A stretch of 64,000 nucleotides of DNA, taken from positions 39,821,304 to 39,885,303 of the forward strand of contig NC_092671.1 of assembly GCF_964355755.1 (NCBI RefSeq), written 5' to 3'. The DNA comes from Antedon mediterranea (lineage: Eukaryota; Echinodermata; Crinoidea; Comatulida; Antedonidae). A program made the position numbers and the translations under genes. Shown here one piece after another: positions 44,582 through 57,407 of this stretch; the stretch's first letter is position 1; each line of letters begins with the position of its first letter. The notes beneath the pieces were generated by a model that made no database searches, was not told where the DNA came from, and saw nothing but the letters and a program-made list of their open reading frames with translations.

Positions 44582-45371
44582 GGCCCTGTTTCTGCTGCCA
44601 AGAAAATACTGTATTTTATACGGTATTTTTGAATACCGTATATATACCATATTTTTTTGGCAGCAGAAACTGCGCTCATAAAAAAAATACCGTATTTTGT
44701 ATACCGTATTTTTCCCACAAAATTTGTGGATAAAATACGGTATTTACAAATTTATACCGTATTTTTTGTACCCTGTTCTGCTGCCAATAAAAAATACCGT
44801 ATTTTTTTTTACCTGTGACATGAGGTCAACATCGTGTTTTTATTTTCTGTCGCTGTCAGCTGTTTCACACACGTGTATTGATATATTCGGCGAAAATGTG
44901 TGGCGAAGACGTCACAGTATTTACTATATAAATCTGTGTGGGGAAGCTAAAATGTCCGGCCAAAAAGGGACAACCACATTTATAAAGACATTTCTAAAAA
45001 ATAAAGCAGCAGGAGTACGGAATAGATTTATCTCCATTGAAGCAAGTAAATTCAAAGCTGAAGAGCCTGCGAAGCAATACAACATTGCAAAAGACAATAA
45101 CTCGCGGGAGGGAACGAATTACTTGTCCCCATTACGATGTTTTCTGTGCTCTCACAACATCTCTATCACTAGGGCTAGGCTGTTGAAAGTGAGACGTAAA
45201 ACTTCCTTTATTGCGACTTTTAATTATCGACCAAATAAATGAATGGCAATTTGGGTAAAAAGGATGAAATTTAACACGACCACCCAAGAAGTATTGTTAG
45301 CAGAAACGGGGTACTAAAAAATATGGTATAAAAAATAACGTATTTTGAGCAGTTGCAGCAGAAACAGGCCC
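44582..45371. mobile_element. Compound foldback element family D with repeated ATACCGTATT motif
   Basis: Outer ends are ggccctgtttctgctgcca at the left and ttgcagcagaaacaggccc at the right, flanked by ATT on both sides. Two more copies of the end lie inside: inverted at 44657-44672 and direct at 44771-44787, so the left 94 bp is itself a foldback. Between the ends, the near-palindrome aataccgtatt/aatacggtatt occurs about eight times (44606-44810), with degenerate copies near the right end. The end sequence and 3-bp flank suggest a PIF/Harbinger-like non-autonomous element. Confidence 0.8.
44952..45242 (+). CDS. Small frame inside the foldback element, unknown protein
   Basis: A 96-codon frame starts at an ATG in a good context (ctaaaatgtcc) and begins MSGQKGTTTFIKTFLKN. 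It is strongly basic with one Cys pair (RCFLCSH) and no domain I recognise. The same frame is open upstream to 44697, but there it only translates the ACCGTATT repeats. Its base composition is less AT-rich than the flanks, and it occupies the non-repetitive core of the element. It could be a decayed transposon protein, captured host sequence or chance. I cannot assign a function. Confidence 0.3.
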   Translation: MSGQKGTTTFIKTFLKNKAAGVRNRFISIEASKFKAEEPAKQYNIAKDNNSREGTNYLSPLRCFLCSHNISITRARLLKVRRKTSFIATFNYRPNK

Positions 45372-45376
45372 ATTAC

Positions 45377-45448
45377 AACATTAATGTATTGGTCTAGCAC
45401 CAGGTAAACATTAATGTATTGGTCTAGCACCAGGTAAACATTAATGTA
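45377..45448. repeat. 30-bp direct repeat, two and a half copies
   Basis: Unit: acattaatgtattggtctag, caccaggtaa, immediately right of the family D element. Confidence 0.88.
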
Positions 45449-46980
45449 TTGTACTATATGTACTATACTGAATTCATATTTATTATAATTAAACAATTTA
45501 CAGCTTTACCAGTATGTACAATTGATGAATTAATTCCTTTATGTTATTTAAGAAAGTTTATATTTTCTATTTGTATTAAAATGCAACAAAATAAAGGTAA
45601 TAATATAACAATAATTAAGAATTACAGTATTAATTTTTCTGAGCGCAAAACTGCAAATTACAGAGTTCACCTCTCTGCCATTTTACATTGCTTATATCTA
45701 CACACATTTGTAAATGCATCTAGGACCTAATATTGTAAAGAATTGTTATATATATGATACTGATAGTTAGCTGATAATGAATAATAATAGCATTATGAAA
45801 GTTGCTACATAAAATAAACTAGAAAGTGAATAATACTCACACCTAAAGATCACAAAACAAATTGGTACGTTTACAGAATCTCGCATCACAATATGACAAA
45901 GTTTCACTCTCAGTCACTTCGGTTTAATAGACGTTGCACAATTACAATGGGCAAAACAATTCAAGTTATGAATTATAAACCAGGTAAAAGTCTCAATAGC
46001 ATTAGGCAATGAAATAATTTGACGTGTTATGACTCAACCTTAGAAGCCCGACAGTCAGAAGGTTAGGCAGTGAATCACAGAAACCAAAGCCAATATGTCA
46101 ATCAGCGCGAGACTCGCAAGAACCCTGGCAGCAGTAGCTACATAATCAAGGTGCGTCGCTACTGCAACTTGCTGTCGCAAGAAAAAAGTCAAAGAAAGCA
46201 TTCAACATTATACAGTAATTCACTATTGTACCTCATCTATGGTACAGTAGTATTGTCCTGTTGACAAAGCATACGCTTACAGTACATTACAGTAAGTTGA
46301 ACCAATAAAGCAACTGGTAGAAATATTAACGCAACTTAAGAAACCAAACATATACAAATATAAACTTATATATTTTCACAATGACATTCACATTAATTAG
46401 AACGGGGACTTGGATATCATGTAGCACGGTCACCTCAAAGATTTAAAACAAAATTTTGGAAGACAGCCCATGCGATTTAAGATAAATAAAAATTGCAAAC
46501 CGGCCACTGGACGGATGCCACGTAAACCTTGGATAACTGGCTACCTTTAGTTTACACACTGGATCAATGCCATACAAATTTAGGATTTCTGTCTGTAATA
46601 TTACGTAAATACGGGGAAGGTCTAATAAATCCCATGATCCTTTGCTGTCTCGTTCTCAAGGTCAAGTTCGTTCACTTAAATCATTTTCTTTTTTTGCCTG
46701 AGGTCATTAACATAGAAGCCACGTCCTCGCGGATTGTGATGAGTAACAATTGTAATCTAATCAGGAATTGAAAATGCAATCATCGTCGCATCAAATACGT
46801 GAAATCATGAATCACCTGATAAATCATCAACAACGTAGATTATAATCTCAATTCAGATTAAATTTAATTTTTTGAGTAAAAAACATTTTTTTTTAAATAT
46901 TGCTTCTACTGTAAGTAGCTTTTTCTAAAATCTAACAACTATGTGAACCCAATTTCTGAGGTTTATCAGATAAACTTCTT
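45449..46980. other. AT-rich region without recognised gene
   Basis: Several short frames (45449, 46070, 46529) have no domain and no splice context. Nothing else was seen. Confidence 0.55.
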
Positions 46981-47147
46981 AAAGAATTGTCTACACTATC
47001 AAACTTTATGTGACAACAAAATTTGATGTGCCCATTATATGGACATGATGATGTCATATTAATACCATATTTGGGAATATTACTACCATATTTAGGCACA
47101 TTACACTTTTTTTGTCAAACTAGTTTGATAGTGTGGACAGAGCTTTA
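46981..47147. mobile_element. MITE family A, copy 9
   Basis: The left end is eroded (aaagaattgtctacactatc); the right end ctagtttgatagtgtggaca is followed by gagcttta. Confidence 0.85.
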
Positions 47148-48410
47148 GAGAAGAGTGAAACTTTCAGTAAAAGTTTAGTTTTAATAACAGTGTCTGTATG
47201 GTTATAAAAACAATGGAATCATTATAGTTTATGACATATTTCCACTGTGTGTAAAAGGGAAATACATACAAAGTATGGTTTGTGCTTTTTCCATGAAACA
47301 ATTGACTGTTACTAATTCCGGGGCAATTCCCAATTTGTATTTATACTTTTACAACCCTGGGAAAAAATGATGAAATGTAAATAGATGTACATTAAAATCC
47401 TAGATAGCTTTTTTTAAAACATAAAAAATGAAACGTTTTCATCTGGTTTTTATATAAAATCTGTATATTTACGTTAAACCATGAATACATATGTCTGCAT
47501 GTTAATGTAATTCATTTTAAGTGAGAGGTGGTAAAACCAGAAAATGAAAAAACTTTTGAAGTTAACATGTACATACAGTATTCATGAATGGTTTAACGTA
47601 AAGATTTATATACAGATGAAAAATGAAGATTAATAAAATCAGATTTTGCCATTTTGTTGTTAATCACTTCCACTGAAAAAAAAAATGAAAAAAAAGTTTT
47701 CACTTATAAAACTACAAAACACCATACCAATACAACACTGTAATAAATAAATCAATAATTCAATTTCATTTGTGAAAAGTTGTTGGAAATCGTTTTTTAT
47801 TAAGTTTATTACAAAAGCTAGTTCAGGGAATGGATTTAAAAGAGTTGTTGTTTTCACTGAAATTTCCAGATTATGGAATAATGCCAAACAAAAAGTTGGA
47901 TATGTTTTTCTTTTTAGTTGTTTTCGCACAAGTTTGGTGTATGTGAGTCATCAAGAGTCTAGATTCTTTTCTTTTGTGTTTTAAACAGGAAGGATAGATG
48001 ATCATATCATGTATAATCAATTAAAAATTCATCATATTACTGCGTTATCAGTAAAAAGCATCTTACTCGACCACAACAACAGAAAAAGATTAAATGATCC
48101 ACATGCAGCGGTGTCTGGTTGTTGCATCTTCTATTAAACATACAAATTAAAATATAAATACAAAAATTTAAATATATTAATCAACAAAATCAAACAAAAC
48201 AAAATTAGAAATGAATTCAGTTATAAATAAAGCATCTTATTCTTATTCTTTTATTGCCAAATATAAACTACATGAAAAACACGACATACAAAAAAAAAAC
48301 AATAGAACCAACTGAGTGAGCTGGCATGGAACACAAAAGCGAACCTAATCACTATGACTTAAAGCCTGTGTTCCCCACTCACCCAGTTTCACAAGCAATT
48401 TAGGTCATTA

Positions 48411-48555
48411 CTACAGTACTACAATAGTACGTGTAAATAAAGCATTATTGAACACCATCTTTAGGTCATTACTACAGTACTACAATAGTACGTTTAAATA
48501 AAGCATTATTGAACACCATCTTTAGGTCATTACTACAGTACTACAATAGTACGTA
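48411..48555. repeat. 61-bp tandem repeat, two and a half copies
   Basis: Unit: taggtcattactacagtact, acaatagtacgtgtaaataa, agcattattgaacaccatct. Copies start at 48411, 48472 and 48533 and are nearly identical. Confidence 0.9.
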
Positions 48556-49181
48556 CAGAAGAATGCCAACCAAGGACACCATTCACAAGTGTGCACACCC
48601 ATAATTACCAGATTTCCCAAAAGAGGGGTTTCACCAAATTTGTTTTATACTGGCCAATAGACTGCAGGAAACTTTCAGTTTTGGCTATCTAGCTAGAGAA
48701 AGATTGGTAACATACACAAGTATAACTAAACCATGTAGATATGATAAAACACAATAAATAAGGGGGATTAAATGATACTCCGTGATCTGCTAATCAAAAT
48801 ACAATATGTATATTCTTTAAAAAATGTACAAAAGAATTTTAACTATAAATGTATACCATTACTGAAATACGAGACATGTTTGTAAATTAGTAATTCACAT
48901 TCCTGAAGGAATGCAAATGTTTGATAATTTACAAGTATCTGATTCCAACTGGATCATGACACATACAATTGTAATTTTATGTATTTATAATAGGTATCCC
49001 AATGAAAGCGCACAGAGGGGTATCACTTTTGAAATATTGACGAAATTCGAAAAAGTAGTATGACTTTGATGTTAAATAAATCGTATTCAATCTTAATTAA
49101 TACTTACAAAATTTATATTGTTTGAAAGTACTTGTTTTAATCTATGTATAAGTGTGTTTATAATTAAAATTAATGAATTAG

Positions 49182-50060
49182 TTGCCGAGAAAATGCGATT
49201 TTAAAACGGTTCTAAAATCCCGTCGAGCCGATTTCCGCGCGTTGAAAACCTCATCGGAAAATCCCCATCAGTTTTCAAAACACGATCGCATGATTACCAT
49301 TGGAGCTAGCGGATTAATTTTTGTTGTATGTTATCAGGCTTTAAATAAGCTTTATTTTGATACGAAAATCGTCTTCTATAAATAGGTTTTTCGTAACGAA
49401 AAGTCAATTTTTGTGACAAAAATCCAATTTTGATTCACCGTTTATGGAAAAATATTATGGATTTTGGTATTAAATTATAGCTAAATCTACATTGAAATCG
49501 ATAAAACATAGTTTACAAACGTATTGTGCATGGTAATTGTGCGAACTACATTTTAAAATGGTGCATGAGGCGTAAATCCCGTTCAAAAATTTTAAAGATC
49601 CAACCATTTTAATCCGGTGAATTGTAGTGAGTAAAATATTGTACTCTAAAATACGCGCGTGTTTGTTTTGGCGTTTTCTGTTAAATACATTAATGCACCC
49701 TATCAGCGAATGGTACGTTCCATATTTTGAACACGTTGTTTAGTTTTCCTCGCTCGAGTTCGACCGGCTCGACGCGAGATGTGTGACAGCAGCGATGTCG
49801 GAGATTGACATGTCCTTTTCCGTCGTAGAATATCTGGTTTTACACATTAATTTAACAACTTAAAATTGATGTAATGTACGGAAGATTTATTATGCAAGTA
49901 TACAATGCAAATGCGTTAGGTTAAAATGTACCGAGGAAATTTATTAAGCTAATTTACCAACGTTACATTTGACTCTGTATACGGCGGCCGAAAGTCATTA
50001 ACTGCGACCGAAATACTTTAACGGGAGCGACTACTGATCGCGAGTAAGCCGTGACTTGGC
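49182..50060. other. CpG-bearing block, possible promoter or old element
   Basis: Many CG dinucleotides in an otherwise CG-poor region (cccgtcgagccgatttccgc, gaccggctcgacgcgagatg, cgaccgaaatactttaacgg). No convincing coding exon was seen: a 22-codon frame at 49795 (MSEIDMSFSVVEYL) ends quickly. It could be the DUSP 5' end, given a consensus - strand donor (ttttcg|gtaagta) nearby at about 50385, but this is speculative. Confidence 0.3.
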
Positions 50061-51604
50061 CTAAACTTTAGCTCCGTATTTCAATTTAATAACGTAATAA
50101 TACGAAAAGAAAACAATTTTTATAATGTTATATATACTATTCAGGTAAACAATAAATTGTTTTACTTAACATTGATTAGTTTAAATGAGTTTATTTTGAC
50201 CCATATTGTGCGTTTGCCTTAAAAGAGCATATCTTACTTAGCAGCCCGGCTTAGATTTGGTGTCATAATCATATGGGCCTAAAATCTTGTTTTACGTATT
50301 CAAAAGTTATATATAATAGTATTTATGATTGAAATTATAAATATAAAGTATATTAAAATATTCTAATAATTATACTTACCGAAAATTAGTGTAAAAGAAA
50401 GGAAACAGTACACACCGTTTTTAACATACTTTTTCATTTTTTTTTTTTATAATTTTAAATTTCACCATTAAAAATTTTTTTTTTTTTCATATACACATCT
50501 AAAATATATTTATTAATGAAATATACACTACATTCTAACAAGTACAAAAAAAATTAAATGAATTAGTACAGTAGTTCAAAAGTTACAGATCATTGAAAAA
50601 TTGCAGTTTTTTCATTTTTTAGGGAATTCCAGCAAAAATGGGCGTTAAATGCTTTCCTACCACTTTGCGGACCAATAATTTAAAAAATAAGTTTCGTTGA
50701 GGCTCCAAAAAAAATAGAGTTGTACAACTCTGTGATATCTATAGGTTTAACAAAATTCAAAACTTTTAACTAATTATTGTAAAAGTTATAACCTTTTAAA
50801 AATGCTTCCAATTTCAACTGCAAAAAACACCATTTTTAGGCAAAAAATCGTATATTTTTTTACCACTTTAAATAACCATAACTTTAGAACGGGTAATCGG
50901 ATTTCAATCATTTAAATTTCAAAATGCTAATTACATTAAGTTCTTTATGGTTAACTGAAAGGAAATTTAAAAAAATTAATCTGAATTTTTTCATTGGGAT
51001 ACCTATTTATAATCACAAGAAATAATTGTTTCCTTTTGATCAACACAAATATTTTAAATAATTTTAGAAAGCTGATACACAAATTGGTACACAACCAAAA
51101 ATCTAAGACGGAGAGGATGGCAACTACAATAGAACATCTATTAATGAAACACCTTCAAGACATTGCAAAGTGTCACCAAAGGGATGTCCCCACAATAGGG
51201 ATTGGTTGGAGTGGTAAAACATCTATTGTCTCTCATTTATTTCATGGGAAAGTGTCCCCTAAATAGAGGTGTTCTCTCAATATAGATGTTCTCTTAATGC
51301 AGGTTTTCCAAATGAGCTATAATAGCTTTAATAGATATACTGTAATAAAGTACTGTAGGCCAAAAAGTTAAAGATTTATACTGAGTAAACCATGATAAAA
51401 CTCTGGATTTAATGAGAAAGAGCCAAGACAATATCCTGGATGGTGTAGCACTTGAGTAGGCAGTGTAGTACAAGGAAAGGCCAGCGTACAGGTTTTCACA
51501 TGAGTCACAACAAACTGAGTCACTCTACCTTCCTGCGTGTGTAATACCAGAAGGACGGACAGACGATCAACCGCTTTGGACAGGCCACTAAATTAACCCT
51601 CTAG
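50061..51604. other. AT-rich region with a dispersed-repeat match
   Basis: The segment 51249-51273 (gtgtcccctaaatagaggtg) is repeated in inverse orientation at 821-843, marking a dispersed repeat. The frame ending there (50994-51266) is therefore probably repeat-derived. No gene was seen. Confidence 0.5.
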
Positions 51605-51766
51605 GGGCCTGTTTCTGCTGCGAAAAAATAACCATGTGATTCAATTACCCCCAATTTCTTGGTTGCTGCAGACACACGAAAAATGTTTCAATAACCGGTT
51701 TAAAATGGCGTTTTCAAGATCTAACTGGTTATCATTTTTTTAGCAGCACAGACATAACCATGATAA
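51605..51766. mobile_element. MITE family D, diverged copy
   Basis: The left end ggggcctgtttctgctgcga followed by aaaaaataaccatg is mirrored at the right by taaccag...attttttta and gcagcacagacataaccat. It lacks the ACCGTATT motif block of the 44582 element. Confidence 0.65.
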
Positions 51767-52818
51767 TAATTGACCAATCCACAACAAGAAATGAAATTAG
51801 TCATACAGTATAATTTACCAAAAATAAATTTTAAATGTGGAAATTACTTAATAGACATTGTCAAGTAAAAGTACAGCAAATTGAGCCAGTAAGCATTATC
51901 ATGGTTCACTTAACTACCGGTACTCAAGTACATTAAGATACAAACTTAACATGCTTTACCGGTAGTGATGTATTTCCAGTCATTTCAAACTGTGGTAGAT
52001 CACTTCCTTTATAATGTAAATTGGAGATGTCATAGACCTACTTTATATATAACATTGCAAATTGCTGATGAATTATGGAGGGCAAGACTCTCCCAAAATG
52101 AATTGTTACTTTTCTAAATAAATCATTTGTTTACTTGCCAAATGAAGCTGGAATAAAGAGGGGGAAAACAACCGAGAACCCCCCCCCCCCCCCACCAAAA
52201 AAAAATCATAATGAATCAAAAGCTATAGTTAAGAGTGCATAGTGTTCAGCTGATCAGAATCATATTCAATCTACAACCGACGACGACAAATTGTTACAAC
52301 ACAAGTGGTCATGTCAACTTCTTATACCACCCAATATAACGTTGAGGTTAACTCTTACATTTCAGAAATGTAATAGATAGCGATATACATGTACACACAC
52401 CTTCCTATCAGGTAATGATGTCATTTTTGTATTATATTATATATCTCGGTATCTTTATTTCACTTAAAAAAAATAATAAATCTAAAGTAGTTTAAAGACT
52501 GTTACCAGTATAAATGTTATTTTTAATTCATTGATTACATCCTATAGCCAGGGATGCACAAACCACACACTTTACAATGGTTGTATTGATACTTAGCTTC
52601 AACAAGGTCCACGATTCTAAGCCATTATGAGTCATTAAACTTTGCAAAACTGAATTCAAGAAAAACTAATTAGGAAGATGGTATTATCTTTAAGGGGATG
52701 TTTTTCCAAGTAATTAGTCTCTTATCTCAATGTGCAAGGAAACATATATTTAATTCTCAAAGTACTATATGAAGTAAGAATACATACATTGCATTGTATT
52801 ATGTTTGACAAATATCTT
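51767..52818. other. AT-rich region with a 15-C run
   Basis: Poly-C at 52179-52193 followed by an A run. No gene was recognised. Confidence 0.5.
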
Positions 52819-52972
52819 AAACTCTGTCCACACTATCAAACTAGTTTGGCAAAAAAAGTGTGATGTGCCCAAATATGGAAGTGATATGCCCAAATAAGAT
52901 AGTGATATGACATCATGTCGAGGGCACATCCCATTTTTTTGTCACATAAAGTTTGATAGTGTAGAAAGAGCT
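52819..52972. mobile_element. MITE family A, copy 10
   Basis: Left end taaactctgtccacactatc; right end gtttgatagtgtagaaagag. Confidence 0.85.
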
Positions 52973-54006
52973 AATATCTCTCCATGGCATCATCATATAA
53001 GTCGCTATAAGCTCTTTCTAAAGTTGAGACTTTTTTCTCCTTGGAGAAACAAACAAAAGAATGTGTGAAGTGTGAAAGGAAGGGATTCAAATATAATTCA
53101 TAAGATACGTTGAGATATGATGCATTGTCCCAAGAGTTGGTTGGTAAACAAATGATGCATCCTATAAATAAAGCAATGACACCAATATCAAGTTGTCAAC
53201 AAATGACTTAAAAATGAGCTAAGAAATCCAGCTATGTGCTTAAATCTGAGGAGTATGTTATAAGATCACATGATGAGAATGAGATAACAATAGCAAGGTG
53301 AGTCATCTATTGTCTGCTGTCATGGCTGCCTGTCACTCATGGATACTCAATGACACATAAATTACTTAAATAATGAGTATTGCAGTCAATAAGCAGTTTC
53401 TTTAATAAGTAGTTATTTAAGTAAAGTGCTCTCGGGTTAGAATAATAAGTATGGTGTTTAATAAAAACAATTTTACATTAAATAAATGTTAATTAAATCA
53501 ATTTATCTGACCATCCTGCTTTAATATTTATAATGAAACACTAATTGTAAGACCAGTAAGAATTTAATAAACAACAAAAACCACATTAATAGTAGAATAG
53601 AATATTTTAAATTTGTATAAAATATGCGACATACTTTGAATAAAATACTAGAAAAAAAATGTTTATGATGACAATACTTGGAAAACAACAATACAGCAGA
53701 CAACTATTATTGATAAAAACAATGAAAGGAAGATGGTAATTAGTATCTGTGTCAAGATGAGGTCATCTCTTGATAGTATCACTCCCAGGGTTCTATTACA
53801 TTTATGGTTTCTTTTTACTTTCAGTTTGGACATTAGAGAATAACTAAACAATACCATTATAATTTATGGATTTACTACAGATCATGATTTATCGCAATTT
53901 TCATTTTGCTCTCCCAGACATGAAAACAAAGATACTTAGTACACTTTTTTTAAAAATAATTATGATCAAGACAATAATTTGCCAAAGGTTTAAAATAAAA
54001 AAAATG

Positions 54007-54235
54007 TTAAAGATATTTTGGGAGACAATACATCAGATGTATTGTCTCCCAAAAACATGGAAAATGAAGATTAATAATATCAGACTATAAATAGTAAATT
54101 ATGCAGTTTTAAGTCATTTACTTCTATTTTTCGATCTAGTTTTTGGTCAAAAAGTGAATAACTATTAATAATTATGTGAAATTGAAATTGAATATTTAAA
54201 AAAAAAACATTTTTAGGGGGACAATATATCTTTAA
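54007..54235. mobile_element. MITE family E, copy 2, with internal hairpin
   Basis: The left part ttgggagacaatacatc is followed at once by its exact inverse gatgtattgtctcccaa (19-bp arms around a single base, about 54015-54053). The right end ggggacaatatatctttaa matches the family E end at 22910-22928. Confidence 0.7.
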
Positions 54236-54375
54236 TTTTTGTTTTCTACAAATCTAACTGTTCATAAAATAATATAAGTGTATTTGCTAATGTCTTCTCC
54301 TTCTTCCGGTTGAGTCAACCTCTTTTGTACACACATTACAATAATACTAATGATTCTTCAATTACGATTCTTCAG

Positions 54376-54572
54376 GTGTGCCATTGTTTAGTCATCATAA
54401 AAACCGCAAAATCTTAAAGACTCGTTTGTACGACGAACCACCAACATCTTTACTCCAGCCACACCCAATGACCGTCGCCATGATTGGTGGTAGTACCACT
54501 TTAATTATTTTATCAGCCATTTCTGAGTCATGTATTGTTCAGCTATATCATAAAACAAACGACGACGACTAA
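54376..54572 (+). CDS. Possible terminal exon of an unidentified gene
   Basis: A pyrimidine-bearing acceptor (acgattcttcag|gt) opens a 65-codon frame ending TAA: VPLFSHHKNRKILKTRLYDE, a Pro/Ser stretch, then a likely membrane segment (VAMIGGSTTLIILSAIS) and an acidic end NDDD. It is less AT-rich than its surroundings and uses varied codons, unlike the chance frames nearby. No upstream partner exon was identified and I do not recognise the protein. It could be a lone chance exon. Confidence 0.3.
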
Positions 54573-55371
54573 TGCAGATTTTTTATTGTAAACACAGTGA
54601 AGAAACAAAACTGATTTCCGAAATAGGTTGAACAGTTTGTTTACAAAAAGGGCTTTCACAATTCAAGCAAGAGGTTCCAATGTATTTTTAGTCAATGATG
54701 TAATTGTTAATGTTTTCATTTTGTATTGTTTATATCATATGGTTACATATTGTAAAAGATCTTGTTGAGTAAATATGACATAATCAGTTTCTAAAGTTCA
54801 CATACCCATAATACACCAACTATAAAACAAATATTTTGATTCAATTGCAGAGATAATGATGTAAGATAATGACGTAAGACAGAAAACAAGCAAAGGCAAA
54901 AAGTCAAATTCATAAAAATAATGATTTATCTTTTTGAAAATAAAATTGAACTTAATTGAAAAATTAAGTCGAATGAATACAAAATTATTTATGATTTTTA
55001 GGGAAGTTTACTTAGATGACTACATTGGAAAAAAAGCTGCACATTTGGCATCCCACTAGCAAATCCCAAGGAGCATCCTTTTGGCACCCAGCTCGGTTTT
55101 CCTAATAATTTCTGGCAATGATATGAGGTCCTGAGTGATCTAGGATGAAGACTGTTATTGTTTACATGTTTTAACAAAAAAAAGAAGAAAACAACAAGTA
55201 TGAGTCAGTGGCCCAGGATTTGGTATTGGTCCAACAAAACAGGTTAAATCAACTCATAGGGGATAAGAATGTAAATTGACATTAACAGGATTAGTATGGC
55301 TTCTCTTTGGTTAGCCTATTTTCTGCTTAGAGTCTAGATAATTTTAATAATCAACAAACACTAATAAAGCG

Positions 55372-55420
55372 CTCTGATCTTTATGAAATAGCACTATATA
55401 AATGTCGCATTATTATTATG
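55372..55420 (+). mobile_element. SINE/LINE 3' tail fragment
   Basis: ataaagcgctctgatcttta, gcactatataaatgtcgcat and an ATT repeat are the same type of tail as at 12840-12922. Confidence 0.65.
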
Positions 55421-57149
55421 GTTAAATCAACTCATACAGGATAACAATGTGAATCAACATCAAGACATCACGACTAGAGAACGATGACTACTAACAAACC
55501 TTTTCTAAATTTTCTTCTTTTAATTTGTTTTCTATTAAAAAAGGTGATTCTACCGGGATTTGAACCATGCAGTAAATCTTTAACTTCTGTTTATTTTTAA
55601 CTTGAAATAAGTATGACAAATATCTCTATTTTTAGCAGCAGATATTAAAATGTTCGAGAGATGTCAGTATTATTAATAATGCTGATAACCTTTTTATGCT
55701 TCGTTACATATTAAAACTAATTCACCTTATAGAAACATGCATTTCTAAATTGAATATTAAAATCTATTAAAAAACTAATTACTTATTATTGATGTAGGAT
55801 GTTTACTTGAAAACACTTCAAAGTTCAACTTTAATATGCCAAAGATCTAGAATATTAATTCAATATATTATGAATCATTATCATACAAAAACTACTGTTT
55901 TGTTCGCTGCATTCTATTTCGGAAATAAATAATCAAAATGCATTATAGGCAGTAGTGTCATGCTTATTTACCAATTTGCAATTGATCTATTTTTACCTAA
56001 AAAGGGTAGACCTAGTTGTGTAATGTACCGCTTGTTAACTCTATTGTTGAGGAGCTTCAGACCCTGAACTTGTAATGGGAAATGAAGTTATTTACCTTAC
56101 ATGATTACAATGCAATCAATAGAATCACACATTACTTCACTACCGTAAATGGGTATATTCAATATTTGTTATAGCTGGTTATAGTACTGTACATGGGTTC
56201 TTTTATTTGTGAACTACTGGAACAACTTTAGATCGATGGTACTCATTCTCTTCAATAAGAACAAAACAGGCTTACTTTACTGGAAAAAAAAATGGAAACG
56301 ACTGTGTGAGCTGGATAAATATATATTCATTGATATTCTGTTTAAAACCAGCAACCAATTTTGTTTTTATACCTGTTTGTGAAAACACAATAAATATAAC
56401 TTGAACATGAGGAACAAAAACTTTGTTTTAAACTAGCTCTGTCCACCCATCCTCTCGCTCAGCCACAAAGGATTTCCATAAATTTAAATAAAGAATCAGT
56501 TAATAGAAAAATTAAGCAAAAAGAATAAAAGGAATCAATAGTAATGTATAACAACAAAGAAACGTCTGAATCATCATCAACGATTACCCATCTGTCCCAA
56601 AAATTTAACAACAAACAAAGATTGTGGTCATAGCCTGCGTCCCTAGTACAATAAACCAATCAACGAAAAAAAAATCATGTTATTTTCATTTTTTCATTAT
56701 TTTTTGTATTTTTTTGGAGACAATCAAGGCCAAGTATAAACTTAGAACAAACGTTTAGAACAATGGTAGTAAATATACAGCTTGCATTTTGCTTCAAGAA
56801 TCTGTGACTCATGTATCTTTACTCATAGCAGCACAAAGGAGCACTCCCCACAACAAAGGGGATATCTCTTTCAATTTGGAAAGTGAAAATAAATATGGAT
56901 CAACATGTGATAATATTAACACATATTTAATAATCTATTGCTTTAATATAATTCACCAATATTTAGTAAACTACTGTAGTAAAACTAAATTATAGTTTTT
57001 AAAAACTTTTTTTAAAAGTATTATCAATAGTTACAAGTTTAAGGTACTGTATTCTTAAAACATTCACAGATTAATTTCTTTAATTGATAATAATTAATTT
57101 TGTTTTATCTTTTATTATTAATTACTATAGTATAGGGCATAGAGATATG
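55421..57149. other. AT-rich region without recognised gene
   Basis: No domain-bearing frame, no inverted-repeat element recognised. Confidence 0.5.
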
Positions 57150-57290
57150 ACAAATCTTGAGTTATCTCCTGGTTAAACCAAAGATAAATATCTCTATGAA
57201 ATAACCATAGACACAATATCTTGAGATTTAACCATAGAGACAATATCTCTAGGTTTAACCATATAGAGACACTATCTCTAGGTTTAACCA
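57150..57290. repeat. Imperfect repeat around atatctctaggtttaaccat
   Basis: Four to five copies of 27-35 bp with (g)agacaatatctctaggttt and aaccatagaga. Confidence 0.8.
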
Positions 57291-57407
57291 GGATTTCTTT
57301 TTAAAAACAATTTAAGCATTATGCTTGGCTATAGAAATAGAAAACCAATGAAACCACCCCTCACCTGGAATTGGTTGAAGAAAAAGGATGCAAAGATTAA
57401 GGAGGTA

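Noticed and set aside
50994-51266. 90-codon frame with GIGWSGKTS, resembling a P-loop
   Set aside because: GWSGKTS lacks the full GxxxxGK[ST] context, and the frame ends in a dispersed repeat also found inverted at 821-843.
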